Assembly: GCA_026645575.1 (NCBI GenBank)
Contig: JAPKMW010000038.1
Location: 1 to 64,000, forward strand
From: Caldilineaceae bacterium
GTDB lineage: Bacteria; Chloroflexota; Anaerolineae; Caldilineales; Caldilineaceae
Length of the DNA: 64,000 bases
Direction of reading: 5' to 3'
Shown here: positions 36,801 to 44,532 of the stretch, in pieces
Position numbering within the stretch: position 1 is the first letter of the stretch
How the letters are laid out: each line of letters starts with the position of its first letter
The notes under the pieces: generated by a model
Database searches by the model: none
Seen by the model: the letters and a program-made list of their open reading frames with translations, nothing else
What the model was told of the DNA's origin: nothing
Made by a program: the position numbers and the translations under genes

Positions 36801-38088
36801 CTGGGGCGTTGGTCTGCCGCCGGCGGGGGACAATGGCAGCAACTGGCCGATCATGCAGCCGCTGTTGGCGAATCCGGCGCTGGCGCCGACCTCCGCCGAG
36901 ATTCTGACCAGCCTGGAACATCTCCAGACGATGTTGCAGATCCGCAAGAGTTCACCCCTCTTCCGCCTGCGGACCGAGGCCGATGTGATGGGACGGCTGC
37001 GCTTCTACAACACCGGTCCAGCCCAGATCCCCGGCTTGATCGTCATAAGCCTGGCCGATAATGTCGCCGGGCTGCGCGATCTCGACCCGGCGCGGGAATT
37101 GGTTGTCGTTCTCTTCAATGCCAGCGATGAAGCGCAAACCTTCACTGATGCCGCGTTCCAGGGGTTGAAACTGGCGCTCCATCCGGCCTTGGCGGGAGGG
37201 AGCGATAGTGTGGTCAAGACAGCCAGCTTTACTTCGGCCAGCGGCAGCTTTACCATCCCGGCGCGCACCACGGCTGTCTTTGTCGATGGGATTACAACGG
37301 TGACAGTTGCCCTCAATAGTGTGCCGCAAGCGGCGACGAATATGGCCTTTAGCGGTAGCTTTGGCGGTTTCCTGCTTGATGACCCAGCCAGCGACGATGG
37401 TGATTTCTACGGCAAGAGCCGCACCTTCGACGTGGTGCCGGGGACCTACACGGTGCGACGTAGCAACAGCGCCAGTTGGTTTACCACGGCCATCACCTGC
37501 ACACCCGGCGGCGCTACCGTCAATCTCGCCAATCGGAGCGTTAGCCTGACGATCAGCGAAGGGATCAACGTCACCTGCACCTTTACCGAAGAACAAGCGG
37601 CGCGCGTAATCGCTCGCTCCTACCATGACCTGAATCGCAATGGGCGGCGCAATAGGGCTGATGCGTGGCTGGCGGGTTGGGCGATGAGCGTTAGTACTGC
37701 GCCGACGGCCACGGTTGCCAGCGCTGTAACCAACAACAGTGTCAATCCCAATGTCAATGAGGCCCGCTTCAACAACCTACGCGCCGGCAGTTATACGGTC
37801 TGCACGACGTTGCAAGATGGCTGGACGGCCAGCGATCCGGCGGCCCCCACCCCAGGATATGGCAAGCCTTGTAAAGCCGTCACCCTGACACCCGGTCAGG
37901 GGGCGGTGCTGCTCTATGGCGTCTACCAGCCGACCGTCCAGGCTGCCAATGCGGCGGCTGATGAAGGTGCGACAGATGTTGATCTGGTGGTCAACCTGGC
38001 GCCTGAAGCTGATGAAGAGGTGAGCGATAGTGAGTCGCTAGAGGAGAGCGGCGCGCAGCGGTTGTTCTTGCCGCTGCTACACCGGTAG
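30814..38088 (+). CDS. Giant secreted alpha-amylase/pullulanase with two GH13 domains
   Basis: A 2424-residue exported enzyme. A signal peptide (1-36) precedes two X25-type starch-binding modules (about 44 and 146). GH13 domain 1 follows, with FDIITNH (Asp386), nucleophile Asp521 (GFRVDTVKH), Glu555 (FGEVF) and Asp626 (GNHDRGRF). Three CBM41-like modules start near 952, 1067 and 1171. GH13 domain 2 is of pullulanase type: FNWCYDP (1639), DVVYNHT (1685), Asp1758 (GFRFDL), Glu1787 (GEGWN), Asp1921 (EAHDNQ). An SdrD_B-like segment (near 2263) and the tail LFLPLLHR end it. It should cleave alpha-1,4 and alpha-1,6 bonds of starch, glycogen or pullulan at the cell surface. GGAGG precedes the ATG. 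Confidence 0.93.
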   Translation: MRDMPKRARLLHGLVVIALLSSLLGTPLTSLPALADHTPTPTSVALVGDLQSEIGCPGDWQPECVASELTNDANDDVWQGTFTLPAGAWKYKAALNDSWAENYGANAQANGADIPLNLATATNVKFYYDHKSHWITNNQTAVIAVAPGSFQSELGCSGDWQPDCLRSWLQDPDGDGIYTFVTTALPAGSYAGKVALNESWTINYGAGGVQDGPDIPFTVANNGDTVTFSYNATTHVLTITVPTEPTDDLAALVQAPVRHPIQDAVFYFVMPDRFHNGSTANDQGGLTGDRLVTGFDPTDKGFYHGGDLAGLLAKMDYLDQMGVTAIWMTPMFKNRPVQGSGSDISAGYHGYWITDFTQIDPHFGTNAELEQVITEAHNRGIKIFFDIITNHTADVIQYAENQYSYRNKADFPYKDADGATFDDRDYAGGTTFPTLNATTSFPYTPVFAQPSDATVKVPAWLNDPIYYHNRGNSTFVGENSLYGDFFGLDDLFTEQPAVVQGLIDIHKIWITNFDIDGFRVDTVKHVNAEFWQQFAPAILDHAKAAGKNDFFIFGEVFSGNVNLLSYYTTAASMPAVLDFQFQEGVRSYISNGGASDGMKSVFENDDYYIDADSNAYALPTFIGNHDRGRFGWFLKSDQPTASDAQLLARSKLAHALMYFARGMPVVYYGDEQGFTGDGGDKDARQDMMPSQVASYNDDDLIGTTATTADANFDQNHPLYLAYQSYATLRQAHPALVNGAQIHRYSSNAAGIYAFSRMERQERVEYVVAVNSATGPQSATVPTFYAAGTQFDLLLAEGSVAASLTTDANGALAINLPALGFAIYKAAVALPASTAAPTISISNLTNNQEVTLGTQNLDGNTVPDRLEIRAAVAGTGYAEVTFAVRATGTTTYTVVGVDDNPPYRVFYNAKGLPANTTLDILAIVNDLNGNLKGATVTGVKPVTATPPSDSQYKYAVIHYQRSAGDYGDHTTGNYNDFWGLHLWGEAIDASEGTEWTTPKPFLGEDSYGRFAWIKLQDSSKDVNFIVHKGDVKDGTDADRKFNPNSDSPEIWLKQGDANFYTSQAAAQGFVTIHYKRTDATYTGWGLHLWGDGLGTGVPTEWANPRAYDGVDDFGAYWNVPISDATKPVNFIIHQGDTKDPGPDQSMNPLDGADAWVISGDATVYKQRGAAEKFAIIHYHRPAGDYGAPEGLPTSSNYADFWGMHVWDGAAAPNPSWQQPVKPAGQDGFGIWFKVPLTADATELAYILHRGDTKDPGPDQFLKLGKFGYEVWQLQGAAAEDDYLLPIRKGAVAGGDLSKAQAHWVSQDTIAWDIGASPNTTYTLVYAAEGGLQLTANGITGGSALNLTYDAAGLSDAVKAKFPHLATYKAFKISAGDLSAVPTILKGQTAIAAMSGGLVVDATSLQLPGVLDELYTYTGTLGVSYNGNAPTLSIWAPTAKSVKLHLFDNSTVPTATQIIDMTAGDKGVWRATGDASWTGKYYLYEVAVYVRKTDQVEQNIVTDPYSLALATNSQRSLIVNLDDPALKPANWDTHTTPSLTAPENSVLYELHVRDFSINDSTVPAADRGTFNAFTATNSNGMKHLKSLAAAGLTHVHLLPAFDCATINENKAERVEPTIPNAAPDSDQQQAAVDAVKDQDGFNWCYDPYHYTVPEGSYATNPEGVTRIIEFRKMVQALHAAKLRVVMDVVYNHTAASGQDAKSVLDKVVPGYYHRLNADGAVETSTCCQNTATEHAMMEKLMIDSLVTWATMYGVDGFRFDLMGHHMKSNMEKVRDTLRAIDPNIIIYGEGWNFGEVANDVRGVNATQLNLAGTGIGTFSDRLRDAVRGGGPFDGSNDLVKNQGFINGLYYDPNSANSGSAAEKAELLLSADQIRVGLAGNLADYEFIDRNGNLVKGSQVDYNGSPAGYNQDPQEHIIYVEAHDNQTLWDISAYKHASSVSMADRVRAQNLGIDFTVLAQGVPFLHAGQEILRSKSLDRNSYNSGDWFNKLDFTYQSNNWGVGLPPAGDNGSNWPIMQPLLANPALAPTSAEILTSLEHLQTMLQIRKSSPLFRLRTEADVMGRLRFYNTGPAQIPGLIVISLADNVAGLRDLDPARELVVVLFNASDEAQTFTDAAFQGLKLALHPALAGGSDSVVKTASFTSASGSFTIPARTTAVFVDGITTVTVALNSVPQAATNMAFSGSFGGFLLDDPASDDGDFYGKSRTFDVVPGTYTVRRSNSASWFTTAITCTPGGATVNLANRSVSLTISEGINVTCTFTEEQAARVIARSYHDLNRNGRRNRADAWLAGWAMSVSTAPTATVASAVTNNSVNPNVNEARFNNLRAGSYTVCTTLQDGWTASDPAAPTPGYGKPCKAVTLTPGQGAVLLYGVYQPTVQAANAAADEGATDVDLVVNLAPEADEEVSDSESLEESGAQRLFLPLLHR

Positions 38089-38131
38089 GTGTAGAGGGCG
38101 CTCCGCAGCAGTAGACTGAGATGGTCGACTT

Positions 38132-38206
38132 GCAAGCGTGCCGGGGACGGGCCAGTTGTCATTCACGATGGTGGAACATTTTCTGGCCCGTCCCCGGCAC
38201 GCTTGC
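38132..38206. repeat. Perfect 24-bp inverted repeat after the amylopullulanase
   Basis: Arms 38132-38155 and 38183-38206 pair exactly (GCAAGCGTGCCGGGGACGGG...) with a 27-base loop. The rest of 38089-38364 holds no gene. No T-run follows. Confidence 0.8.
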
Positions 38207-38364
38207 TAATCCCCGTACAGGCAGCCCCATGCGAATTCCGCGCTTCGTTTCCTGCCAGCGCCGCCAAAGCCTCATTTGCCATCGACTTGCACACCGCCTG
38301 AATCTAGAGTAGACTACTCCTCATCGGATAGAAAAGATGCATAGTCGCCGGAGGAGTGTTCATC

Positions 38365-39264
38365 ATGCGCGAAGTTCGTTGGGAGCGAATGTTTCCCGAC
38401 CAGTTGGAGGCGGCCCTGGCGGCTTGCCCGGTCGTCTACTTGCCCTATGGCCTCTGTGAACCGCATGGGCCGCAAAATGCCGTCGGGCTGGATGCGTTGA
38501 AGGCCCATGCCATCTGTTGTCGCGCGGCGGAGGCGCATGGCGGCATTGTCGCCCCGCCCGATTACTGGCACATTCACGAGATCGGCCTCTATGCCTCCTG
38601 GGCGGCGGAGTGGGCTGGCGAGGCGCGCCCGTGGTTGACCGCCCTGCCCCCTTGGCAACACTTCAAAAATGTCTGCTATCATCTGCGTGCGGTGGATGCC
38701 TTGGGTTTTCATGCCGCCATTCTCCTGACCGGTCACTATGGCCCCAATTGGGAAGATTTGAAGACGCTGCTGGCGCTCTTGCAGCCTCATTTTGCCACGC
38801 GTCTTTACGGTCTGCCCGATTTTGAAGCCAACCAGCCCGGCTTTGACAACGACGGCAAAAGCACCGGCGACCATGCCGGGAAGGTCGAAACGTCGCTGCT
38901 CTGGGCGTTGGAACCGCAAAGTGTTGACATCTCCCGGCTACCTACACAGGGAACGCCAGGGCCGCACTTCGCAATGGGGCCAAACGCCTACCAATCAGAC
39001 CGACGGGTTGGTGAACGGATGGTTGAAGATGAAGTGCGCTGGCTAGGGGCCAAAGCAGCAGAATTGTTGGCGGCGTATGAAGCGCATAAACCGGCGCAAC
39101 GTCAGCCTCTCAGCTTTATGGACATTGAGCAGATCTGGGCGACGGAAGTCTTACCCCGCCTGCCGGAGTTCAAGACCATGCAATATCTGGGCCGCACCCC
39201 GCCGCCCGCCGATTCGCGTTGGCAATTAAATTATCAAATTCCCGACAAGCTCAACCCAGTCTAA
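38365..39264 (+). CDS. Creatininase-family amidohydrolase-like protein
   Basis: A 299-residue protein of the creatininase/mycofactocin MftE-like fold. Metal-ligand motifs are CEPHGPQNAVGLDA (Glu, His, Asp), later GHYGPN and GHAGKVETS (His and the second Glu). Family members hydrolyse cyclic amides or lactams such as creatinine or amidopyrimidines; the substrate here is unknown. ATG at 38365 follows GGAGGAG; a GTG nine bases earlier is possible. It opens a plus-strand group with a dehydrogenase, an SDR, a PhyH oxygenase and a transporter. Confidence 0.85.
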   Translation: MREVRWERMFPDQLEAALAACPVVYLPYGLCEPHGPQNAVGLDALKAHAICCRAAEAHGGIVAPPDYWHIHEIGLYASWAAEWAGEARPWLTALPPWQHFKNVCYHLRAVDALGFHAAILLTGHYGPNWEDLKTLLALLQPHFATRLYGLPDFEANQPGFDNDGKSTGDHAGKVETSLLWALEPQSVDISRLPTQGTPGPHFAMGPNAYQSDRRVGERMVEDEVRWLGAKAAELLAAYEAHKPAQRQPLSFMDIEQIWATEVLPRLPEFKTMQYLGRTPPPADSRWQLNYQIPDKLNPV

Positions 39265-39322
39265 ACGCGGCAGGGTAAACACAGATAGGCCCCTATGGGT
39301 TCCTGACACAGATACCTTTTAA

Positions 39323-39531
39323 CCGTCCCAGAGGGACGCCTGAGTTTAGAGGCCATAAAAGAATTGGTTTACTCACGTCCTGGGGGGGCCGAAGAGGCTT
39401 GCCAACCATCTTCCGGGAAGGTTCGACAGGCCAATTCTGTCGACAGAACTGACCTTCCCGGAAGATGGCATTATTGGCCTTTTGCGTTCCTGTTGACCCG
39501 AAAACCCTAAACTCAACTGTCCCTCTGGGAC
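39323..39531. repeat. Nested inverted repeats with GTCCCAGAGGGAC outer arms
   Basis: Outer arms 39323-39352 and 39505-39531 pair imperfectly; each has GTCCC(A/T)...GGGAC plus TGAGTTTAG. Inside their loop sits a second perfect palindrome (39406-39422 with 39452-39468) that encloses a third, TTCTGTCGACAGAA (39435-39448). It looks like one element inserted into another. It fills the gap between the creatininase-like and Ldh2 genes. Confidence 0.7.
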
Positions 39532-39552
39532 AAAATAACACGAGGAGGAACG

Positions 39553-40587
39553 ATGGTTGCTATGCAGACAATACCGGCGGCGGCGCTACAAGAGTTGACC
39601 AGCCGGCTCTTTATGCAGGTGGGCGCGCCTGAGCATATTGCCGTGGATGTGGCGCGGATTTTGGTCGGGGCGAATCTGGCCGGTCATGATTCGCATGGGG
39701 TGTTGCGTATCCCCATCTATTTGCAACACATTCAGGAAGGCAAACTCGACCCCGCCGCTGAGCCGACAGTTGTGGAAGAAGATGCGACCACGATCAAGAT
39801 CGACGGGCAAAATGGCTTTGGTCACTACACGGCGCGCCGGGGCATGGCGTTGGCGATCCAGAAAGCGCGCCAGAGCAAGATCAGTTGTGTCACCTTCAGC
39901 CGCATCAACCACATTGGCCGATTGGGCGAATATGCCGAAGATGCCGCTCGTGCTGGTTGTCTAGGCATCACCACCGTCGGTGGGGGATCGCGCGATTCTG
40001 GGCGAACTGCACCCTATGGCGGCGCCCAATATCGTCTGGGCACCAACCCGATTGCGGTTGGCGTCCCCACTGGCGATGAAGTTCCCTTTGTCCTCGATTT
40101 TGCCACCAGCATTGTAGCCGAGGGCAAGGTGCAGGTGGCGCGCAGCAAGGGACTGGACATGCCGCCCGGTCATCTCTTTGACAAACAGGGGCAGCCGACC
40201 GTCAAAACGGCTGATTTTTATGATGGCGGCTGTCTGACCACCTTTGGCCTGCACAAGGGCTATGCGCTCTCGCTCTTTGTCTGTCTATTGGGCGGGTTGG
40301 GCGCGCCCTTTGATCCGGCCAAGGCGGCGATGGGTGGTTGTTACATGCAAGTCCTCAACATCGACGCCTTCACGCCCCTGGCCGACTACCAACGCAATGT
40401 GCGCCTGTTTCTCAACGCCATGAAAGAGACGCCCCTCGCTCCTGGTTTCGAGGAAATCCTCGCCCCTGGCGACTTTGAAGAACGCAATCGCCGCCACCGG
40501 TTAGCCAACGGGGTTGAGGTGCCAGAAACCATCGTTAGTCAGTTGCAGCAGTGGGCGCAGAAGTTGGCTGTGCCGATGGGGTTTTAA
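39553..40587 (+). CDS. Ldh2 family oxidoreductase (malate/L-lactate/sulfolactate dehydrogenase type)
   Basis: A 344-residue NAD(P)-dependent dehydrogenase of the Ldh_2 family, which lacks a classical Rossmann fold. Conserved elements are GHDSHGV with the catalytic His near residue 48, INHIGRLGEYAEDAA, and YRLGTNPIAVGVP followed by DFATS. It would interconvert a 2-hydroxy acid and a 2-keto acid; malate, lactate, ureidoglycolate or a sugar acid are possible. ATG 39553 has GAGGAGGAACG directly upstream. Confidence 0.9.
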   Translation: MVAMQTIPAAALQELTSRLFMQVGAPEHIAVDVARILVGANLAGHDSHGVLRIPIYLQHIQEGKLDPAAEPTVVEEDATTIKIDGQNGFGHYTARRGMALAIQKARQSKISCVTFSRINHIGRLGEYAEDAARAGCLGITTVGGGSRDSGRTAPYGGAQYRLGTNPIAVGVPTGDEVPFVLDFATSIVAEGKVQVARSKGLDMPPGHLFDKQGQPTVKTADFYDGGCLTTFGLHKGYALSLFVCLLGGLGAPFDPAKAAMGGCYMQVLNIDAFTPLADYQRNVRLFLNAMKETPLAPGFEEILAPGDFEERNRRHRLANGVEVPETIVSQLQQWAQKLAVPMGF

Positions 40588-40589
40588 AA

Positions 40590-40673
40590 AGGGAGATTAG
40601 AGAGATTGAGAGACTCAGAGATTGGGTCGGGCAATCTCTGAGTCTCTCAATCTCTCAATCTCTCTAATCTCTT
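40590..40673. repeat. GAGAGATT octamer inverted repeat
   Basis: Arms 40600-40623 and 40633-40656 pair exactly over 24 bp around GGGTCGGGC; outer GAGAGATT units extend the pairing with one unit extra on the right. Same unit as at 17003. Confidence 0.85.
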
Positions 40674-40715
40674 ACAAAAGAACGCAATTCAATCAACAAT
40701 AGACAAGGGTTATCT

Positions 40716-41465
40716 ATGAGCAAGCCAATTGCCGATATTCAAGGGAAAATCATTTTGATCACTGGCGGTGCACAGGGCATCGGCGAAGCGACGGCGCGGC
40801 TTTGCGCCGAACGGGGGGCGCGGGTTATTATTGCGGATGTAAAGGACAAAGGGGCGGACACGGCGGCCTCGATCCAGGCCAGTGGTGGCGACGCCACCTT
40901 CTATAAAGTCGATGTCCGTTCCCAGGATCAAGTTGTCCAGCTCTTTGAGCAGGTAAAACAGAGCCATCAGGGGTTGGATGTATTGATCTGTGCGGCCGGC
41001 GTGCTGCAAGGGCAATATCTCCAACCGGAAGAGTTCCCGCTGGAAACTTTTGACTTTGTCATGGATGTCAACGTCAAAGGGACCTTCCTCTGCACCAAGT
41101 ATGCGACCCCCTTGTTAGCGGAGTCGCAAGGGGTGATGCTGTTAATCGCCTCCGGCGCCGGCGTCATCGGCGGCAGTTCGTCGATTGCCTATGGCACGAG
41201 CAAGGGGGCCGTCAACGGTATGGGCATGGTGCTGGCGAGCCATCTGGCGCCGCGCAAGATTCGGGTCAATGTCATCTGCCCTGGCAGTCTCAACACAGAG
41301 ATGAAACGGAACGTGATCCAGACCCAAGCCGAACGGGAAGGACGCGATGCCGACGCGTTGATTGCCAACTCAGAATTGGGCGATCCCATCGGCGTAGCAC
41401 GGCTGCTGGCCTATCTGGCGTCCGATGATGGGGACTATGTGCGGCGGAATTTGTTTACGCGCTAA
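40716..41465 (+). CDS. Short-chain dehydrogenase/reductase
   Basis: A 249-residue classical SDR. The cofactor loop is TGGAQGIG (16-23), the structural motif reads CAAG (NNAG position), and the catalytic Ser/Tyr/Lys are in the strand before and in YGTSK (Tyr159, Lys163). Asp at the end of the second strand (IIADVKD) suggests NAD over NADP. The C-terminus is short and ends YVRRNLFTR instead of the usual VDGG, so the substrate-side tail is unusual. Probably oxidises a sugar or polyol in the same pathway as its neighbours. Confidence 0.9.
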   Translation: MSKPIADIQGKIILITGGAQGIGEATARLCAERGARVIIADVKDKGADTAASIQASGGDATFYKVDVRSQDQVVQLFEQVKQSHQGLDVLICAAGVLQGQYLQPEEFPLETFDFVMDVNVKGTFLCTKYATPLLAESQGVMLLIASGAGVIGGSSSIAYGTSKGAVNGMGMVLASHLAPRKIRVNVICPGSLNTEMKRNVIQTQAEREGRDADALIANSELGDPIGVARLLAYLASDDGDYVRRNLFTR

Positions 41466-41514
41466 AACGTAATGCGTGTTTCGTGTTGCGTGAACTAGAC
41501 TATGGCAAGTTCGC

Positions 41515-41543
41515 TCCTAGCCGGTCCGTGACCGGTTAGGAGT
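41515..41543. repeat. AGCCGGTC palindrome family, short member 4
   Basis: CTCCTAGCCGGTC and GACCGGTTAGGAG pair around CGT with one non-complementary position. It is a shortened relative of the palindromes at 10247, 13302 and 45794. Confidence 0.75.
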
Positions 41544-41585
41544 AAGAGACTTGGTGCTCATGAAGACGGGCGGGAAGGACAAACC

Positions 41586-42437
41586 ATGAACACACAAAGG
41601 TTACGCAAAGAATTTCAAACGGATGGCTATACCATCGCCCGTGGTCTCTTTTCACCGGCGGAGGCGGCTTTCTATCGCGACCATTATATGGCTTTGCGCG
41701 AAGCCAGACGCTATACCGGCGATCTCGTCAACCAGTGGGATGATGGTGCGCAAGACCCGCTCCAACGCTACCCGCGCATGTTCAACATGCACCATTGGGA
41801 TGCCGTTAGCCGGGAGTGGTTGCTCGATGCGCGCATTGGTCGCTGCCTGACAGCAATGTTGGGGCAGGAGCCTTATGCCATTCAAACCATGCTCTATTTC
41901 AAGCCGCCCGGCGCACGGGGGCAGGCGCTGCACCAGGATCAATACTATTTGCGCGCTCGACCCGGCACCAGCATTGCCGCCTGGATGGCCCTCGATCCCA
42001 CCGATGAGGCCAACGGTTGTCTACAAATGGCGCCCAACACACAAAACTTACCCCTGATCTGCCCGGTGGAGGCTGACGAAACGCAGAGCTTCACCACCAT
42101 TGCCGTGCCGCTGCCGCCTGGTATTGAACCAATCCCCATGATCATGGCGCCGGGAGATGTCCTCTTTTTCAATGGCGAGATCATCCACGGTAGCCTCCCC
42201 AACACCACCAACGACCGCTTCCGCCGCACCCTGGTCGGCCACTACATTGAAGGTCATGCTCAACAAGTGGCCGCCTTTGATCACCCCGTGCTGCGCATGG
42301 ATGGCAGCGTCGTTGCGCTAGGGGTCAGCCCCGATGGCGGCGAATGTGGCGTCTGGGTGGATCGCGATGGCCGGCATTTGGTGGATGTGAATCAGCTTTA
42401 TACCGCCGCCGGTTCGTTAGCGACGATGCCGTTGTAG
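41586..42437 (+). CDS. Phytanoyl-CoA dioxygenase (PhyH) family protein
   Basis: A 283-residue Fe(II)/2-oxoglutarate oxygenase. His116 and Asp118 (LHQDQYY) and His201 (IIHGSLPN) form the iron site, with Arg at 213-214 for 2-oxoglutarate. It is only weakly similar to the PhyH protein at 13398. It shares the plus-strand cassette with the DUF3830 and EamA genes, starting 48 bp after the short palindrome. The substrate is unknown. Confidence 0.87.
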   Translation: MNTQRLRKEFQTDGYTIARGLFSPAEAAFYRDHYMALREARRYTGDLVNQWDDGAQDPLQRYPRMFNMHHWDAVSREWLLDARIGRCLTAMLGQEPYAIQTMLYFKPPGARGQALHQDQYYLRARPGTSIAAWMALDPTDEANGCLQMAPNTQNLPLICPVEADETQSFTTIAVPLPPGIEPIPMIMAPGDVLFFNGEIIHGSLPNTTNDRFRRTLVGHYIEGHAQQVAAFDHPVLRMDGSVVALGVSPDGGECGVWVDRDGRHLVDVNQLYTAAGSLATMPL

Positions 42438-42469
42438 TTTCTTATCAATAACACGAAATTGGAATAATC

Positions 42470-42886
42470 ATGAACCATCTCCGTATTACCGCCGGCCCTT
42501 TTACCTTTCTGGCTCGACTGGAAGAAAGCGCAGCCCCACAAACCTGCGCGGCCTTTACCCAAATTCTGCCCTTTCGCAACAAAATCATCCAAGCGCGCTG
42601 GAGTGGCGAGGCGGCGTGGATCCCGCTGGGCGATTTCAAGCTGAATGTGGGCTTTGAAAATCACACCAGCCACCCGTCACGCGGTGACATTCTCTTTTAT
42701 CCTGGCGGCTACAGCGAAACCGAAATCCTCTTTCCCTATGGCAGCACCTGTTTTGCCAGTAAGATGGGGCAACTGGCCGGCAATCATTTTCTGACCATTG
42801 TCGAAGGGCAAGCGCAATTGCCGGAACTGGGACGCCTGGTGCTGTGGCACGGGGCGCAAGATATTCTTTTTGCGTGGGCAGAATAA
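42470..42886 (+). CDS. DUF3830 (cyclophilin-like) protein
   Basis: A 138-residue protein that matches the DUF3830 family: a start strand FTFLARLEESAAPQTCAAF, the motif ARWSGEAAWIPL and GDILFYPGG. The predicted fold is cyclophilin-like beta-barrel. Members often lie in catabolic clusters for modified amino acids or small acids; function unproven. It lies 32 bp after the PhyH gene and 5 bp before the transporter gene, so co-expression is likely. Confidence 0.8.
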   Translation: MNHLRITAGPFTFLARLEESAAPQTCAAFTQILPFRNKIIQARWSGEAAWIPLGDFKLNVGFENHTSHPSRGDILFYPGGYSETEILFPYGSTCFASKMGQLAGNHFLTIVEGQAQLPELGRLVLWHGAQDILFAWAE

Positions 42887-42891
42887 CAACG

Positions 42892-43818
42892 ATGGCTTCT
42901 TCACTCCAGGTAAATACACAACGCCAACGGCTGGCAAAATGGGCGGCGGCCGGCTGGTTTGGCTGGGCAATGGCGCTCTGCTCCACCTTTGCCAGCAGTA
43001 TTGTCACGCCGCTGTCACGCGGGTTAATTGTCGGCGGCATGGACCCGATCAATTTATTGCTGGCCCGCCTCTCGATTGCCGTTGCCTTAATCATTTCAAC
43101 CTCAGCCGCAATGCAACCAGCCAACCTTAAAATTGATCGGCGCGGTTTTTGGCGGGTGCTGGCGATTGGGCTGTTGGCCGGCGTGGAAATTTGTTGTTTT
43201 TTCAGTGCGCTGGCCTACGTGGATGCTTCGATGTCGGCCATGATCAAATCAACGCAGCCGCTGGTAGTCTTGTTACTCCTGGCGTTGGGGGGTGAACGGT
43301 TGACGCGCCGCCATTGGGTGCGGTTGGGGCTGGCAATGATTGGCATCTACCTGCTGGTAGGTGGCCCTGGCGGGTCGGTGGCGCCGATGGGGTTGTTGCT
43401 GCTCACCCTCTCTCTCTTGCTCTATGGCTCACAACTGGTCTTTACCCAGTGGTGGCTCAAGGGCTATAACACTCACACCGTCACCTTTTATCTCAGCACC
43501 ATTATGACCGTTGTCATTGCCATCTGGTGGTGGATTCAGGGTGCAACCTGGCGCGATCCGGGAACGCAGGGGTGGCTAATCATTCTGGTGTTGGCCGTGG
43601 TCAGCACCTGGCTGGCCCGACTGGCGCTCTATGCCGCCATTCCGCGCATTGGCAGCGGGCAGATCGCCCTGCTCTGGCCGTTGCAGACGTTGACGATCAT
43701 TGTGCTGTCGGTGATCTTTCTGGATGAACGAATGACGCCGGTACAGTGGGTGGGTGGGGCGTTTGTATTGAGTAGCGCGGTGTTGGCGATTGAGCGGGTT
43801 AGGCAGCGAGTAGCCTAA
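42892..43818 (+). CDS. EamA/DMT family transporter
   Basis: A 308-residue membrane protein with about ten hydrophobic helices arranged as two EamA repeats (conserved ALAYVDASMSAMIKSTQPL in repeat one and AIPRIGSGQIALLWPLQTL in repeat two). Such transporters move small metabolites across the inner membrane, mostly outward. ATG at 42892 lies 5 bp after the DUF3830 stop; the longer frame to 42844 overlaps that gene and is unlikely. It closes the catabolic cassette. Confidence 0.88.
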   Translation: MASSLQVNTQRQRLAKWAAAGWFGWAMALCSTFASSIVTPLSRGLIVGGMDPINLLLARLSIAVALIISTSAAMQPANLKIDRRGFWRVLAIGLLAGVEICCFFSALAYVDASMSAMIKSTQPLVVLLLLALGGERLTRRHWVRLGLAMIGIYLLVGGPGGSVAPMGLLLLTLSLLLYGSQLVFTQWWLKGYNTHTVTFYLSTIMTVVIAIWWWIQGATWRDPGTQGWLIILVLAVVSTWLARLALYAAIPRIGSGQIALLWPLQTLTIIVLSVIFLDERMTPVQWVGGAFVLSSAVLAIERVRQRVA

Positions 43819-43831
43819 TCGACCAAGAATG

Positions 43832-44104
43832 CCGACGGTCTACGGCGTATCAGCGGCGGAGTTTGAGACCGGTTGGCAGGCCTATTTGGCGATACACTTT
43901 GGTCGATCCGCGCCATAACCAGCAACCTTGTTGCTTCTTGTCCCTATGGGACGGCAGCAGGGTTTCCCAGCTTTCATGCTGTCCTAAACCTGCCACCAGA
44001 GCAGGCAGGCGCGCTCGCCCATAGGTAGCGACGGTATAGTCGATAAGCGTTGCCCACGCTATCGCATTGTCACAATGATTGAGCGCGCTTGTTCGACTCG
44101 ACAT
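43832..44104. pseudogene. Peptidase MA-like remnant with inverted 3' end
   Basis: On the minus strand, 44104 to about 43958 encodes ATYGRARLPALVAGLGQHES and then WETLLPS, typical of the C-terminal part of gluzincin (peptidase MA-like) proteins. The continuation expected next (VYGVSAAEFETGWQAYLA) is found instead on the plus strand at 43838-43897. The 3' piece has therefore been inverted; GTCCCTATGGGAC (43939-43951) lies at the junction. Neither piece has the HExxH site. The family call is from recognition of this recurring C-terminal pattern. Confidence 0.55.
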
Positions 44105-44532
44105 CTCGACATAAGTTAGTGCGGATGTTGGAGTAACAAGTTCAGGCAGATGAAGTGGTAGGGAATGGGAGCATGGCTTTCCTATTCCCCCCCTGCTCCT
44201 TGTCTACTTCATTAGGTTTTGATTTCCACTGACTTTCAATTTCATGTACTAATAAGTTACAAATTTTTCTGGTTTTTGCTGTTGCTCCCGCGATACCGAG
44301 GCATAAATCTGCGATGCCTCATTGTCCAAAGGAATACTGACTGTTGTGCTTTTCGTGATTACTTGCTCCAAGACTCTGTATCAAATCGTGAGTCTGCTCA
44401 CCGATGGTTATAGTAATAGAAAGCAAAAATGTAAACTCGAAGTTGGGTCAACGCTACGCCTAGCTCCCGAGTAGAACGGCTCAAACGCGGTCGCTTATTC
44501 AATAGCCGTTACGGTCTACTGATAATAGGATC
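44105..44532. other. Intergenic region upstream of tgt
   Basis: No gene can be supported here. A long imperfect hairpin (ATGAAGT at 44150 pairing with ACTTCAT near 44206) is present. I see no tRNA or clear promoter. Confidence 0.5.

Noticed and set aside
35422..36921. Minus-strand 499-codon frame inside the amylopullulanase
   Set aside because: It is the complement of the second GH13 domain; the plus frame has signature motifs and the minus one has none.
43850..44104. 84-codon minus-strand frame as an intact small gene
   Set aside because: Only its first part is family sequence; the rest is the complement of the inverted piece, so it is a remnant.
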